Shown piece after piece: positions 38,521 to 52,700 of a stretch of 64,000 nt of DNA. The notes under the pieces were generated by a model. The model made no database searches and was not told where the DNA came from. It saw only the letters and a list, made by a program, of their open reading frames with translations. Location of the stretch: contig NC_052112.1 of assembly GCF_012273895.1 (NCBI RefSeq), positions 8,036,102 through 8,100,101 of the forward strand. The letters are read 5' to 3'. Position numbers and translations under genes: made by a program. This DNA comes from Zerene cesonia (lineage: Eukaryota; Arthropoda; Insecta; Lepidoptera; Pieridae). Position 1 is the first letter of the stretch; the number at the start of each line of letters is the position of its first letter.

Positions 38521-39539
38521 TAATCTAATACTATCGATGTGTACCATATTCTTTCACAGATAATGTACAATCGATTTAATCAGGATACTTATATTTAAAA
38601 AATAATTTGTCTACTTGTACGATGGTTAACCTTTACATCTAATTAACGCACATTAAAACCTAACTAATATAACTATGATTTCTTAATCAATATACTCGGG
38701 TAAAGAATAAAAATTAATAAAGTTTGTGGAAAGGCAGGCGTTTCTCTGTCATTGAACAATTACATACTAGTGTAGTCTACGTATCCTACAAGAAAAATGT
38801 AACGATTCCTTAAAGAGTGTATTCTATGGGCTCTAAATGTGTATGTGTTTATCTTTCTGAGGTGGATGATGGTGTATATGATAGATATGATAACTATCGA
38901 GGAAGGACACGACGTGCACTATAGTAACCATGACCCTGAAAGATTTTTTGTGGAATTAGGGTTGACAAAATACCTTAAAATTTTCTCTTTGAAGTTAGAT
39001 ATACTTTGCTTAAAAATAATAAGCAAAATAATTAAATTTGTTGTATGAGGGCAGTGAGAGTACAACAATGTTTGGGAAAAAATTCTATAACTGTAACACG
39101 TATTTCTAAAGCTTTTTCAGAACTTATATCATCACTCCCATACGTCTCTCAAGGGGACATTCTTATAAATTGGATTTAACTTAGAAGACCGTTTTTGTCT
39201 TTCTAAGCTACTGTGTGTTTTTTTTTTTGTTTTGTTATTTTACCGTACAAACATTGTATTCATCTATTATTAGCGTTATTTATTTCGTGATGAGTTCACT
39301 AATTGTTTAAATTTGTTTAAAATATTTGATTTATTAAACGCGAAGGGTAGAAATCTAATCGCGAAACGTGGCCCCCCCGAAGAACTTTCTTCGAAATTCT
39401 TTACATTATTAATGTAATTTTGTGTAATGATTAAATAATACTGAAGCAATATATTGGTCGTTTCACAATAAATTATGTGAATATCGTATATCGGTATAGT
39501 AGTTGAACTTGCAACAACACATGTCGGTTTGGGAAAGTG

Positions 39540-39817
39540 GGACGAAAGTAGTGCTAGGTGCAGGGCTTGCGGCGAGCGGGAAGCGGCAAGCGGCCGCTGC
39601 AACAACGGTGTTTGTTGACGAGCCGGTGGGCGGCGCGAGCGGGGCGCGGGTCGCGAGCACCGCGCCGGCTGCAGGTGAGCGCCGCGGCAGTTCCGCGAGC
39701 AGAGCCGCGCGCGATCCACGTGCCGCCCGCCAGACATGTAGCTGCCGTCGTGTGCGCACTCAGTGATGTGTCTAGTGTTGTGTTTGTAAATAAACTGTGA
39801 CTGGATACTCAGACGAT
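39540..39817 (+). promoter_or_regulatory. CpG-rich island and 5' UTR of the internal pumilio start
   Basis: About 230 bp of very CpG-rich DNA stands alone in AT-rich intron directly upstream of the coding exon at 39818. A TCAGTG initiator-like element occurs at 39760-39765. An in-frame TAA at 39791 closes the downstream reading frame upstream of ATG 39818. A competing donor, GCAG|GTGAGC, sits at 39672, so an additional spliced leader is possible. Short frames inside the island are compositional. Confidence 0.5.
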
Positions 39818-40030
39818 ATGGTGGTTCTCGAGGGTGGCGGCGCTCTGCTCGAGCCGGCTCTGGCCCTCGACGGGGCGACTGCGGCCTGTCTTGAAAGAGC
39901 TTACGCTCAGGCGGATGTTTCCCTTAAACTTTTACCAAAACGTTATATCAATCTACATCAGTGGTTGTCGCCCGTGACCACTTCAGTTACCGCTGCTTCG
40001 GCTGCTGGGAAAGATCTCAAATTACAGATT
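39818..40030 (+). CDS. pum: Pumilio, internal alternative first coding exon (71 codons)
   Basis: ATG at 39818 (G at -3 and at +4) opens MVVLEGGGALLEPALALDGA, continuing through DVSLKLLPKRYINLHQWLSP to GKDLKLQI. It ends in phase 0 at ATT|GTAAGA. The next coding acceptor downstream is 54201, also phase 0, giving ...KDLKLQI-QLFRSQQ. The predicted protein has 722 residues: the Gln/Ala middle and the full PUF domain without the N-terminal repression region. Balanced codon use, sharp ends and a CpG-rich island upstream argue for a real exon. I do not recognise the leader sequence. A separate small gene is the main alternative. Confidence 0.6.
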
Positions 40031-41216
40031 GTAAGATATTTATATGATTAATTTGCTTTTAATAGGTTAGCGCGTGTTGTAGTCAAATACTATGAGAACA
40101 ATAAATTCCATTTGATTCATATTAATATTGGTTAAACAGTATTATAATCACGAATATGATAGAAGTTAATAAACTGTGGGTTCTCCTAATACGCGCATTC
40201 ATATTATTATAAGAGCTAAAACAATTATGCACTAAAATGATCGTTACCAAATTCCACTAATGGGTCAGATAACCTGTTTTAAACGATGTTGATGATACTG
40301 TTGTACTAATAATTTGAACAAGAACTAGACAATATAAAATTATAAAATATAATACCAAATTTTATTTATAAAATAACAACTTTTTTGTTCCTATTTAAAA
40401 TGAGAATTATATTGGTAGTTTAGTATGATATTTTGATGGAGGTTCCACAGTACTTATTGGAATTGTTATTATTCGAAATGTTTATGTAGGTATCATCGTA
40501 GTATTTTTTATAACGATTTGGTTTCTATCACTCGCTTAAAAAATGTTTACTAAATATTTTACTCGGTAGGTTCTTATTGTTATTTCCAAAGAAATTGGGA
40601 AAAAGTTTTTATTTGTGACTTTCAAAGTACTTATTTAATCAAAAAGATAATAGTTTTTCTGTGATCAGAGAATATGCGTAGAAAGAGACTGCTACTTAAA
40701 ATACGAATGAATGGTCTTATATTTTACGAAATATACTTTTGTATATAGGTCCATGAAATAACTGCATAATAATTAAAAGTACAAAATGATTTGAGATTCC
40801 TAAGTATTATTCAGAGGTTTTATTGTGCTGCCTCGCTCGCGTGAATAATAAAAAGGTAGATTTAATATATTATATTTAACTCTTCAACACACCAACATTC
40901 AAAACTAACCTTATTCCTATGTAGTTTATTGCGTGAAAGTAATACATTTTCACATCCAGCCATCAAAACTATCCTCTTTAATAAAATAGATATTATTATA
41001 AAATAGAAATAAAAAATATCGACGTTCTCAATCTGTACTCGTAAAAAGAAAAAAAATGCTTGTTCCATAGCAAAAAAGAGAATTCGTAACTTAAGGTGAT
41101 TTAGGTTATTGTTATCTCTTTTGCTATCTCGAAAGTATAAAAAATACAGATAGGATACAGAAATGTAATAATTTACCAATAGGTAAATTATTATTTTGGG
41201 TTTATTAATTAATTAA

Positions 41217-41422
41217 CTAGCTGCGCTCCGTGGTTTCATCCGCGTAAGTCCGTTTCCCGTAGGAATATCGGGATAAAAAGTTGCCTATATGCTATTCCAG
41301 TTGTCCAGCTGTCTACAACGAAATTTCATTGCAATCGGTTCAGTAATTTTTGCGTGAATGAACAGCAAACACACACACACATCCTTACAAACTTTCGCAT
41401 TTACAATATTAGTGGGATAGGA
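41217..41422 (-). mobile_element. Non-autonomous Helitron-like element
   Basis: Same family as 4259-4448, in reverse orientation. On the minus strand it starts TCCTATCCCACTAATATTGT after an A and ends GCAGCTAG before a T. The internal ACCGATTGCAATGAAATTT and CGGGATACGG-like blocks are retained in diverged form, along with a (CA)n run. It has no coding capacity. Confidence 0.75.
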
Positions 41423-43177
41423 TTATCAGATCCAAATCCAAAAGAAAAAACATACAAATTGTTTTGAAACAAAACGTAATAAATTTAAATATCTTGCTAA
41501 TAATTCGGAAGAAGTAAAAATATTAATCGGGAAGCCGGAGGTTATTACCGACGTCAATCCTTTATTTAGCCTTTATTCCTATAAAACAGACAGAGGCCCT
41601 ACCTCTGCATCGAAAATCTGTTATATAAACGTATAATACTGTCACATGCTCACCAAATCATACATTAAAATTTTAGTTTCAGTTAAGAGTTGTGAGGAAT
41701 TAACGATCTGATTGCTTAAAATATATTTTCTTTAAGGTTTTAAACGAATGCCGCAGGGATTAATAGCAGATGTATAAGTATGATTGGAAAGCGCTACGTT
41801 TTGCGCGCGGTGAATCCGACGCCGCGGACCGTCCGCAGTATCGTAGCGTCCGATCTTGCCCACCATTCATACCGTATCCCTGAAAACAAGCTAAATGAAA
41901 AGATTTGGTTTTATAAACCGACTCACCTACGGCTTTTGAAAGTTCCTGCACGGTCTAAAAGTTTCATTATACAGATTGAGTTCGCCTTTTGTAGTGCATT
42001 TTGCAGCGGATTTCCATAAAATTTTGTAATTTTTGACGGTCGTAGACGCTGAGCTTACGAGATAGAGTTTAAAGTTGTATTAGGTACCGAGCTCCATTTT
42101 ATGAATAAATTCAAGATACAGACAATAGCGTGATTAAAATGTTTCCTGTTAACACACATAACTTTTAAAATATTTAGTAAATAATATAATGGTGAATAAT
42201 CATCGAATTGTATAAACATAGTAGTCAATAATATGCATTGTAGTTTGATAGACGTATGCATCGAATATTGTGTTTCTTTTATATAATATGACAACAGTTT
42301 CAGGCTTCGGTGTTAGGATGAGGGAACTGCAGAAAGTAACGCTCGTTTATTTCCAGCTCTTTTGTTATGTGCTGTCGCGTGAACCCGCTCTGAAAAATTG
42401 TACTTGTTGGGGCTTGTAGATGCGACTTACTGCGATTGTGCTAGCTATTCTTACGAGCCAATGTTAAGTTCTCGTGATTATTAACCTGACAATTTATCTC
42501 ACCTCGAGTCCATGCCCAGATTAAAAAAAAGATTTTTGGCTATTGACTTTGGCTATATCATATCGCATACCGAACTATATTGTTACGAATTTATCAATGA
42601 TGAATTTACAAATGAATATAGGGAGACTTGAGGACTTTGTCGCATTGCTTATACTAATTTACATGTAACGAGGTGTATTAATAACATGTGTATAATACGC
42701 GCGTTGCGGCGAATAGGTACTTTGTATATGAAAACACAACACAAAGACGAAGGGTAAGGTGGAACATACGAGTCGTGGAATACATTAGCCGCCACTAGCG
42801 GTGTTAGCGGTAGAATACAGTAATATATTTCACTAGCGGTCATTTTCGACAATTAACCACATAAAATAAGTGAAATTATGCATGCGGTCGACGACGGCGT
42901 ATATCACGTCCAGTTACGGGGCACAATACCTACCCACCTGTATATTCATTATTCAAAGAAATGTTTCGCTCGACCATGCCGCGTCCGGAAGTGCTGCCTC
43001 TGTTCGAGTGATTGATGGAGAACTCTTTATATTTATTGTTCTTTTTCACTTAATGCCATCTCGCGTTTTTCATTCCATTTGTTAAAAACAATGGAAACCA
43101 GCAACTCAACCCTCTTCAAAAAAGCAGAAGTTTATCGATTCGACTGTAATTTTTGTGGCTTTGCTTTTTTGCCATAA

Positions 43178-43305
43178 GCGGGCAACTGACCTGGTGGTTC
43201 GCCTGATGTTAAGCGATCACCACCTCCCATGAATATTCGCAAAGGTTGTGCCCCTGTAAATGTGCTGCCCGCTTTTAAGGCGAAAGGGATAAGCAAAGGA
43301 TTGAC
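43178..43305 (-). repeat. Lepidopteran SINE/LINE-end repeat, truncated copy
   Basis: It contains GGTTCGCCTGATGTTAAGCG ATCACCACC and the adjoining GCCCGCTTTTAAGGCGAAAG block, matching the copy at 15261 in order and orientation. Confidence 0.65.
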
Positions 43306-44759
43306 TCATTTAAATCCCATGTAAATTTAAATCACATAAATGATCCCATTTAAATTAGAATTTTCAATGGTTTTAAATATGTGAAAGTATTTCCAAGCCT
43401 GTTTGAACCGTCCTCACAAACCGGGCGGCGGATTCATTTTCTGTTGCAATTTCCTACAATTTCCGGGCAACGTTTAGTATACTGACGTGTTGGAAAATTA
43501 TTTTCATGTAGATAGCATGTTTTACGATACAGTTGCCATTTCACATTAATATTTAATTGCCTGCTAAGAACACTTTAAATATAAATATTACTTAGAATAA
43601 GAACAGGTTTAATAAAGAAACATGTGCTAGATGTGAATGAAGTTGTTGAAGGCAACGTAAGCCCAAAGGAAGGCAATGTCAAGCTCGAGATCAACGTCCT
43701 CATTGAGCAGTTGTATGTTACGCAAGGCGCAAGAGTTGACCATACAACCTACGAGTGAGGTGTTGTGCTGAGCCTACCTCACTTGTACCAATAACAAAAT
43801 TGAACCTTGCGTAGTTACTGCTTATTGCGCATTAATAATTTAAATCAAATGCTCTACACTAATTTAATAGATGTCTAAAAATTCAAAACTTATTTTTATA
43901 ACATTTAAACTCATGGCAATTAATGAACAGTAAAATGTCATCATTGCATCAATAAAAAAATAACTACATTTAATTTAATAATATTTAGACCACCATGATA
44001 AAGCAACTTATTATGTTAAGCCACAAGTAGTATGAGTAATGGTTAGATAATAATGGATGGGGCGAAAATGAGACGTGTGCTCATTCCCAATCAACATCAC
44101 CTTGAGGTGTGCGTGAATCAGCAGACGGCTCACGGCATGCTCACCGGTGCGGTGTGACGGCGGTAGTTCAAGAATAGCATGCGGTCTATTTAGGATTCCT
44201 CTCCGTTTGTTTGCCAGCAATATGTGTCATTGTTAACTAATTTAAGTAACATCCTCTGCCAGCTGTTACAACATAGCAACCTGTGAGATCATTTCACAAG
44301 GGAACTCCGATACGCTTATTAATTTTTATGACTTTCTACTGAGAGCTGCCTTTACTTAATTATTCTTAATTTTGTTAGTATACGTGAAAATAGCCACTAA
44401 GAAAAATGTTATTGGCTTGATTCACGATGCCTAAGAGCAGTAAATTTGTCTCCTACATTTTATTGCAACGTCGTATAATCTCTCTGTATACGCACTTTTT
44501 ACGACTATAAGAATTCAGAATAAAATTGTCTATTTCCTTTTCCCGTATCTTTTTGAATATAGTTTACTCTTCGTCAGGTTGCAGTCAAATCTAAGTAATA
44601 GTCAAGTAATATTTAGCATTGCGTTTTAATGCAGTAAATGTATTAAAATCAACTATTTGTTTGCTCTAGTGATTGTAATCAAGAACCACTAACAGAATAA
44701 TGAGAATTTTAATTTTTTAGTGAGGTCGACCGCATTAATAAATACTTTATTAATTAATG

Positions 44760-47700
44760 TGAAACCCTGGGTTGCAACATCCGATAGCCGGGGACATTAT
44801 CAGTGGAGAGTTGCGTAAACATCACAATGTAAAACACGATACCGTTTAGCCAGTTAATTAATTGCCGTGACTGAGACTGGGAACGAGGAACGAGCGACGG
44901 TTGTCGTGGGCTCGTTATGGAAATAATGAATGCGAGCCGTGCACTACCAACAACCGATGCACAAGTTGTTACTCGCCGGTTAGGTACATCTCCAATCTAC
45001 GGCGCCCACTTCGAATTATATTGTTAGCAACAAACTTCTACGACTTCCAACGGTCTTTTAATTGATATTCGATTCATTTTTATTTATAAACTGTCTAGAA
45101 TTTCTAATCAAACTGCATTTAATACAGTGTTACAGCAATGATATGTCAAATAGCTCGCAACGAACGGGACGTGTATGTGAATAGTCCGAATCTAATTAGA
45201 GTTAATATGTAAAATATGCACTTGAAACGCCCACAAAGAAGCATCTATATGCAACATGTGCGGATAGTACGTTGTAGTAGTATGCTATTAACATTTTGTG
45301 TAATATAAATGCTGCTATTGATATAAGACCTTAATCAATTCTACATACGATATTGTATCATACGTTGTGATGTTTATTACGTATCCATTAATAACATGAA
45401 TATATAGAGATCGTAATTATCGATATCATTGTATCTCCCCCGCCTTTTCTTTGTCTTTTTTTTAAGTATGAATATTTTTTTTATAAATTTTTTAGGAGGA
45501 CTTATTCTAACCGTTTTTTTAAATAATCAATGAGACAATAACCATGGAACCTTATGCGTTATTAATTTAACGTCCATTGAAATAACAGAAGATTTTGCCA
45601 AAACTAATTTTAATGATTACAAATTGAAGTGATGCGACGAGAAAGAGCAAAGCGCAGTTCGGTATATGAGCTTATAGGGGTCGTGTGATTGAAGCTACGA
45701 ACGAGACGTGTCACTTGATTTAATTAAGAGTCGCTATACCTCCCGCACCGTCGTGCTAACACCACCTAAGGTACCTGCAGGTTAATTTCCAACCGACTCA
45801 TTTCGTGCGAGATTTATTTCAATATTAAACCCATCTTAAACCTTCCACACATCGCGTTTTCACCTCTTTAATTTGTTAAAGGAGTGACGTAGTGAACTAC
45901 ACTTTGTGACGACGTTATGTTGTCTCTATTTTGTTTGAGAGCTCGAATTGAAGCAAATATTTTTTGGCATATTTGAAATTAACTAAGTTAATTTATTATT
46001 TTAAATCAAATTTATATCTCGGCTCTTACCGGCTCCGACCGAATTGCCAAAAATTAAATATAGCTTATGTCACTTAGATAATGCAATCATGCTTTATGTA
46101 GATAAAAGAATAATTGAAATCGTTTCAATATTCATGAGTTTGTGTCGATACATTTATTCACATAGGGTGTTGAAATTTGATAGATGAAATAAAGGGCACA
46201 ATTTAAAAAGGGTCTGATCCTTAAATCCGCTAGTGAATTGCATCATTTAGAGAAAATAGCCGTCATTTCTCACAGTTAGCTCGCAGAGTTGAAATATAAC
46301 GAGTGATCTTATTTGTTATCCAGGCGGTTAACGAATGATCATGACAATTATTACCTATGGTTTAGTAGGTAGGTCCGGTGTCATTGAAATTGAATCTCAA
46401 CGTCTATTTGTTTCTTTATATTGATATAATTATATTATTTATGGATCTTCGCCGAGGGGACGATGACCAAGTCCATATATTATGTAACTCTTGATATTTA
46501 TCAGGTACTAGCCACGCGGTTTTACACACGAAACCCACAGGCAATAGCAAGTATCTATAGAGCTCGTGCCTTATTTCGATGTATAAGGTATATTATTTTA
46601 AAGTTTCATTGAAATCCATTCTGTATTTTTTTGTAAAAGATTAAGAAACATCTATTCATCAAGCCATTCTTTCGCGTTTATAATATTAGTAGAATATATT
46701 ATTGCATTTCTGTTACTTCATACTTTTTGTCGGTAATAAATCTTGTAGACTTATGTTAGCATATCTTAACTTATTTATACCACATTTGAATAAAAATTTC
46801 CAAGGAAAGAATAACATCGGATAATTAGAAAGAGATTTTGCGAATTTTCAGTGTCGGCGTAATGGGCTACTCTTGTCGGCCGTCATCACGCGTCGCGGGA
46901 GAAGTTTGTTATTAATTCATCGTTTCTCAACTCGCCCGCTTTCCCTGTGTTACCCACTTACCATTGCAGCTCGATTATTAACTACTAATTTTAGAACGGC
47001 TTTATATCACATTTCTCCATATAAAAACTAGTACATAAATATTTTAGCAAAATAATATAAAGTTTACAAGTAATATGCAAAAATACACATTTCATCGTAA
47101 ATATTTATGCAAGATTTTAGTTGTCTTAATTTGGGTTCGGTGAATAACCCCAGTTGGTTGCAACTAGAAATGAAATCTTTGTTAAAATTATGGCGAACCA
47201 CAATCGGCAATCATATGATGGCCAAAAAGCGTCCACGCGATGTTGATTGTGACATTGTCTGATAAAAGCGAAGCTCGGGCTCCGTGGTCGGGTGAAGGGC
47301 GAGCGGGGTGCTGCACGACCGCCACCCGCATTTGTGATGCAAATTGTTGCGCCGCCGCGACGCAGAGCGCCGATGCGCTTCACGCCTTACCTGCTTTGCT
47401 CAACATAATTATTGTGAAAAATATTCATTTGTCCGCATTCACCACCTCGCCTACATAAAGAAACTACAGTTAACTTTGCAAAACAGACTATTTCACCTTT
47501 GTGTTTCGTTCTCTTTTACTACATTTAACATTTTCTTTTGCCGAGTAAGTCGACACCGTTGTTGATCCGCCAATTGTAATAGGGGAATTCAATAACTAAC
47601 TGAATGACTGCAAGAAGCCCGTGTGAAGTTTCGTGAGAACTTACGATTCTCGGCACTCGATTGAACGTTATCATATTTCAAACGATTTCGCAAAACGAGT

Positions 47701-48060
47701 AAGAAACGAAGGCAAGAAGCGTGCGGTGAAACCGAGTCAAAGCGTGGGTATTAGAAACGCTCCGATTACCACGGCACCGAGAGATGCTTCTTTTGTTTCT
47801 GTACTTAAACTTTGACAAATCTCTATTTTAACTCGGATCTCTTCTTAAACGTTTATATCATTGAATCACAAGATGATTTTGTTTAGAGAAGACCGCATAT
47901 TACAAGATTCACGGACAGCTCTACCACCGGTGGTATGACCGCGTTCCACTAACGGTATCCATTCCGAAGTATTTCTCTGGCGCGTGGCACACTTCGTGCG
48001 TACATTCACCTCGTCGATCTCACTGACTCCATTCTGCTTTCCACAGCCCTTTCTCTATCA
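44760..48060 (+). promoter_or_regulatory. Cluster of GC-richer intronic islands C
   Basis: Islands are visible at 44760-45020, 45630-45910, 46840-46990, 47130-47420 and 47590-48060. They contain CpG-rich non-repetitive sequence with no splice-compatible coding frame. They are candidate enhancers of pumilio or of its internal promoter. This is compositional inference only. Confidence 0.25.
46596..46693 (-). mobile_element. Degenerate Helitron-like fragment
   Basis: It has the family's TTTCATTGAAATCCATTCTG and TTCGCGTTTATAATATTAGT blocks in the same relative order as the minus-strand copy at 41217, but the 3' terminus and hairpin are not clear. Confidence 0.5.
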
Positions 48061-49069
48061 AAACATTAATAACCTCGTTATTTTGTCAAATTAAGCTATT
48101 TTAATAATATATGTTATGTGATAAAAACAAGTAACACCTATATAAATATCTATTCTAAAACGTATTTAATGAGATCAAAATACCGTTAGATAGAGTTCGA
48201 TGCACTGGCGGTCGTACTTAAGTTAAAGCTAACAGTTTTACAAATTACTGTTATTTGTTAATGTTTTCATAAGAACGAAGAATATTTATGCAATATAAAA
48301 TCTATATTCGTTCTCGTTACGGCTTAAATAATTATTAAACCCTGTATAGTTAACCTCTCGTCATTTCTATCACAGTCCAGTCACAAAAGAGTCAGATTCT
48401 GGTAATGAGGATTCAGACTTCTGAGGGACTTTTTTTTTTCCACAATTTGTTTTCCTTCTCATAAAGTTAAAATGGGTTTTAAAGTTATGGTTGAAAGTCA
48501 ATGATAAAAACGCGACAAATTTCCTTATGAACCTCTTATTTCTTGAAAAACTATTTAAAATGTGGTTTTGTTGCAAATTGAACCGTTAAGAAATAATAAC
48601 GATACAATAAGTATGCTCGTATTGAGCATACTCAAAAGCACCCTTTTTCTGCCTTAACCTTTGTGACACCAATTTTGTTTTAACTGCATAAAACAATAAG
48701 ACAAAATATGTAATAAATGTAAAGTAAGTAATGTAAGTAAAACCCATGGGTATCATTATTAGCGCAAGGCTGTATTTTTTTTGTAGAAGGTAGCTAAATT
48801 TATTTCTCAATTAAGCGAAAGCTTGCGATATAACTATGAAATTGCTATTATTAAGTTTCGAACTTTTTAAAGGCCAACGAACAGGCTTTAAGGAAGCTAT
48901 TTCGCTATCCTTCTAACATTTCGAGCGGCATAATTACATCGCTTTGCTTATTTTCCTTTGACTCATTCTATGAAAATTAATTTTAGGCTTAAATATATCT
49001 CGGTAGTAGTAAATTGTTTTGACAAGTATACAATTTATATTTACTATATGCATAATAGATTGCCTATAT

Positions 49070-49678
49070 ATAATGAGATAATAGTGAGGGCCGGAGGGTT
49101 GTTGTGTTATGAGTCCAGTTAGCGCGAAATTGGAGCGAGAGCGACCCAAGGCGTAACGTGCCACTTCATTACACCATTTCGTTACCGAAAGCGTCTTATG
49201 GACTTGTTAACACCTTTCGCCTCCAGATCGCGCTTTTGGAAAACCCCTTCATACCGTTTTACCATTTCTTAACACATGATAAATATACAATATCTAAAAA
49301 GCACCTGAATAATATAATATCTCATCGTTAATCTTGATATGCTATATTTTAGGCCCCGTATTATATCCTTTTCTAAATAGCTCGAAATTAAAGTGTACGT
49401 AGGTGAATTATTGGTTTTACAAATAACATTTTCTACGTGTGCAAGGCGTTGAGCTCGGTTTCTTGCGTGCGTATGATTACTTCGCCCGTTTTACTGTGTA
49501 ATATATTCATATTTTCACCACCTTCGCATCCTTAATGTTTCGTTTCCTTCTCCGTTCTTTATGCGAGGTAAAGCTTATGCGACTATATTATTTATTTGAT
49601 ACCAATTGCTTTTTTTAAGCATTAAATATAATTATAAACAAATATGGTATCATTTGACTTTTTGCATACATACATACA

Positions 49679-49709
<31 letters not shown>

Positions 49710-52700
49710 CATTATATTGCAGGTACAGTATTTACACAATATCTTTTTATATATTTATTCGCATTTGGTTTGAGATTTTATATGTCATCAATCTTTACAT
49801 GATAACATTTTTTTTAACAAACTTAAAAGTTAAATAAATGTTAACAAATAATATTCCATGATGACTTTATAGTATTCACCCTCCAGGGTAGGGACATATA
49901 ATAATCATTGACGTGTGTGTTGTTCCTGCAATCTATTTTAACATAGGTATTATAAACATGCACTTTATAAAAATAATCAAACTTAAGTACCTATAACAAT
50001 TGACAAAATTTTGCCTGTGTGAGCAGGTTAATTTTATTTGAAAATATGATGCATACAAGAACATTTTTAAAAAGAAAAAAAAAGCGAAAATGAATTTGAC
50101 ATTATATTATTTTTTATTTAGAACCGTCTTCGATGGTGATGCTTTGCGTGACATTTCTTCAGATAGTTTTCGACAAGCACCGTGCATACAGATAGCAGCT
50201 TAATTGACCTGTTCTAGACAGCAAGTGTCCTTACAGCCTGACCAATTGGTCATGTCGTAAACTGATTTACAACGATTACCATTCTATTCGCTTGTAAAAC
50301 AAATGGAATCAGTTTTATATTGCAAAATAACCATTGAACTAAATTTGTTGTAACTTTCTCGAAATTCTATGGCGTTACTATTTTCTATGAAGTATAATAT
50401 ACAAGCGCTTTACTATATGGAAATAATATAATTCTGGCGTTGATACCCAAATGCCACCAACCGTCTGAACCGTCATCTGATCCATATAATCCATGCGCTT
50501 CTCGCTGTATCCGAACACGCCTTTTTACTATTCCAAGCTGTCTTTCGAAATACCACTTAAGTCTCATCGGACCGTGTTTATCCCTATGATGTCCTTTTAG
50601 GATTATGGAGTCAAAAATTATAGATATTTTGAATCAAAATATACAAGTTAATTTATTATAAATATTGATTTTATGAAGGGTGATATATAAGGGTGTGATA
50701 GCGAGGTGCGGCACTGGAGTCGTTGATGCGGTGACGGTTGTAGTCTTTTACGATAGGGGTGTGCCGCGGCTGGGCGCGCCACTAATTTTGATAAAAGCAT
50801 CGTCCGACCGCACCCGTGCTACCTCAGAAACAACTTTTCTTCCAAATACCAATACGCTATATGAATATATTTATTCATACCAATACATTATTTCTTTTTG
50901 TTATCTTCGATTTATTTTATTCTCCTCCACTGTCTAAATTGCTATTAAGTAAATTTTTGTTGTTAGTGTTGGTGTACAATATTTATACTTTTTGAAATTA
51001 AATCGCGACATTTGTTGTGTTTTAAGCAATAAGCGTCATCTGATGAGTATTCTAGTAAAAAAATCAACGGTTAATTATGTTAATTAGTGTTAAATGTATT
51101 ATCAAATGATTATTTCACTTCCAAACTCTGAATCTATTAAAAGCTGAGACCACACAGGAATTTTCCAATGTATCTTCTTTCTATTTATCTACTCGTGTAG
51201 TTATAATTGTAGGAAAATTCCTGTTTATTTTGTGAAAATATTATGTCTACCATTTTGAGATTAAAATAAATATCAAATCTTAAATAGTTGTAGATAGATA
51301 GAAAGTTTTTGTTTTCAAATATTCTAGTTAAAAATAGGTTTATGTAATAAAAAATTATAAACATGAATCAGGATACAAATCATCTTCACCACGAGGGTTA
51401 AAAAATATAGACAATGGACAGTAGCTATTATCAAATCTATATTATAAGTAGATTCGTCAATATTAATATTAAGTTTTAATTCTGGCAGGGCGTGGGCGAC
51501 GAAGGCGTGGCTTTGCTCCGCCCAACTTGTGCCCGCCCTCGCCCTTTGCCACCTTTTCGCGAAAATCTAGAGGCTTTTTGTGCGAAAGGTAGCTAGAAGT
51601 ATCCAATCAAATGCTGTAATTAAAACAAGAAAATTTATTTTCATTTGAAATGGAAAAAAAAAATGTTAACCTTTCTTTTTTCTAGATTTCGTAGTATTAT
51701 TTAAGAGGACGGCAGAAGTGTAATGAAGTAACCGCTTCGTTTTACTCGCGAATGTAAAAAAATAATAAATATTTGTTTGTGAAAATTGATTACATTTGGC
51801 CTTAGATGACAAAAGAGATGAGCAGCCTGCGGGGCAGATAAACTTGTTACGGCAAGATACACGTCAACCACGGTCGAAGACGCCGGAACACGAAAACCGT
51901 GGATATCCCTCTAATCTTATTTTGACTTCCGTTCCCGCCGACATCAATTTACTCTACAAAGCTAATTTTGTTCGAAATCGTTTTTAAAATATCCCTTGAT
52001 ACAAAGTATTTACACAAAAATTTTAATTTCAACAGAGTAGAATTGTTTTTTTAAGAAAGTTAATAGTAAAACGTCCGATTCGCACGTAGCAGGAGCATAT
52101 TTCTTCTACCGCTAAAAGGTTCTTGTTGACGAAGCGTTCGATTCAAGAGGCACGGCGACATTCTCGTTCTTGTAATTGATTGCTTTGTCACGTAATTTGT
52201 TTGCCGACGCCTGGAAAGTGCTATTCTCGCGGGAACACAGAGTAGCGCGTCCTCTCGTCATCAGACTTGTAAATAATAAATGCCATCCAACGCGAACGAT
52301 GCTCGTACAATGTAGCACTCCTTCTCACCTTCTCGTTTCGTGACTCGACAAATACACATTTAATTACTGTGCTTATTAATGGTCCTCCATACAACTATGC
52401 ACTATCATGAATTTGCTTTACTGTTGTTAAAATCCGAGATACTCTTGTTCAGTTAAGATGTTTTTGTTGTTAATGAAAAATTATACTCTCCGTTATGTTA
52501 CTTATGAGTGAATCAAAAATGATTGAATTATTATTTATATAAAATTTATGAATATCCGAAAGTAAAAACTTACATCCTCAATTCTACGGAGAAAGCTATA
52601 ACCATGAAGGCGATTCTTAATTTTTCCAACTTATGGCATATCGCGGATATTTGTAGCTTTGTTCAGGTTAACTGAGCAGATCCGAGCACGTGTTTTCTCA

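Noticed and set aside
39521..39671. Short frame MSVWESGTK... ending at a GCAG|GTGAGC donor
   Set aside because: It ends in phase 1 and would shift the frame at 54201. At best a leader segment or an upstream open frame within the promoter island.
49665..49708. Regularly spaced repeats that might suggest a CRISPR-like array
   Set aside because: It is a plain (CATA)n microsatellite with no spacers, in a eukaryotic intron.
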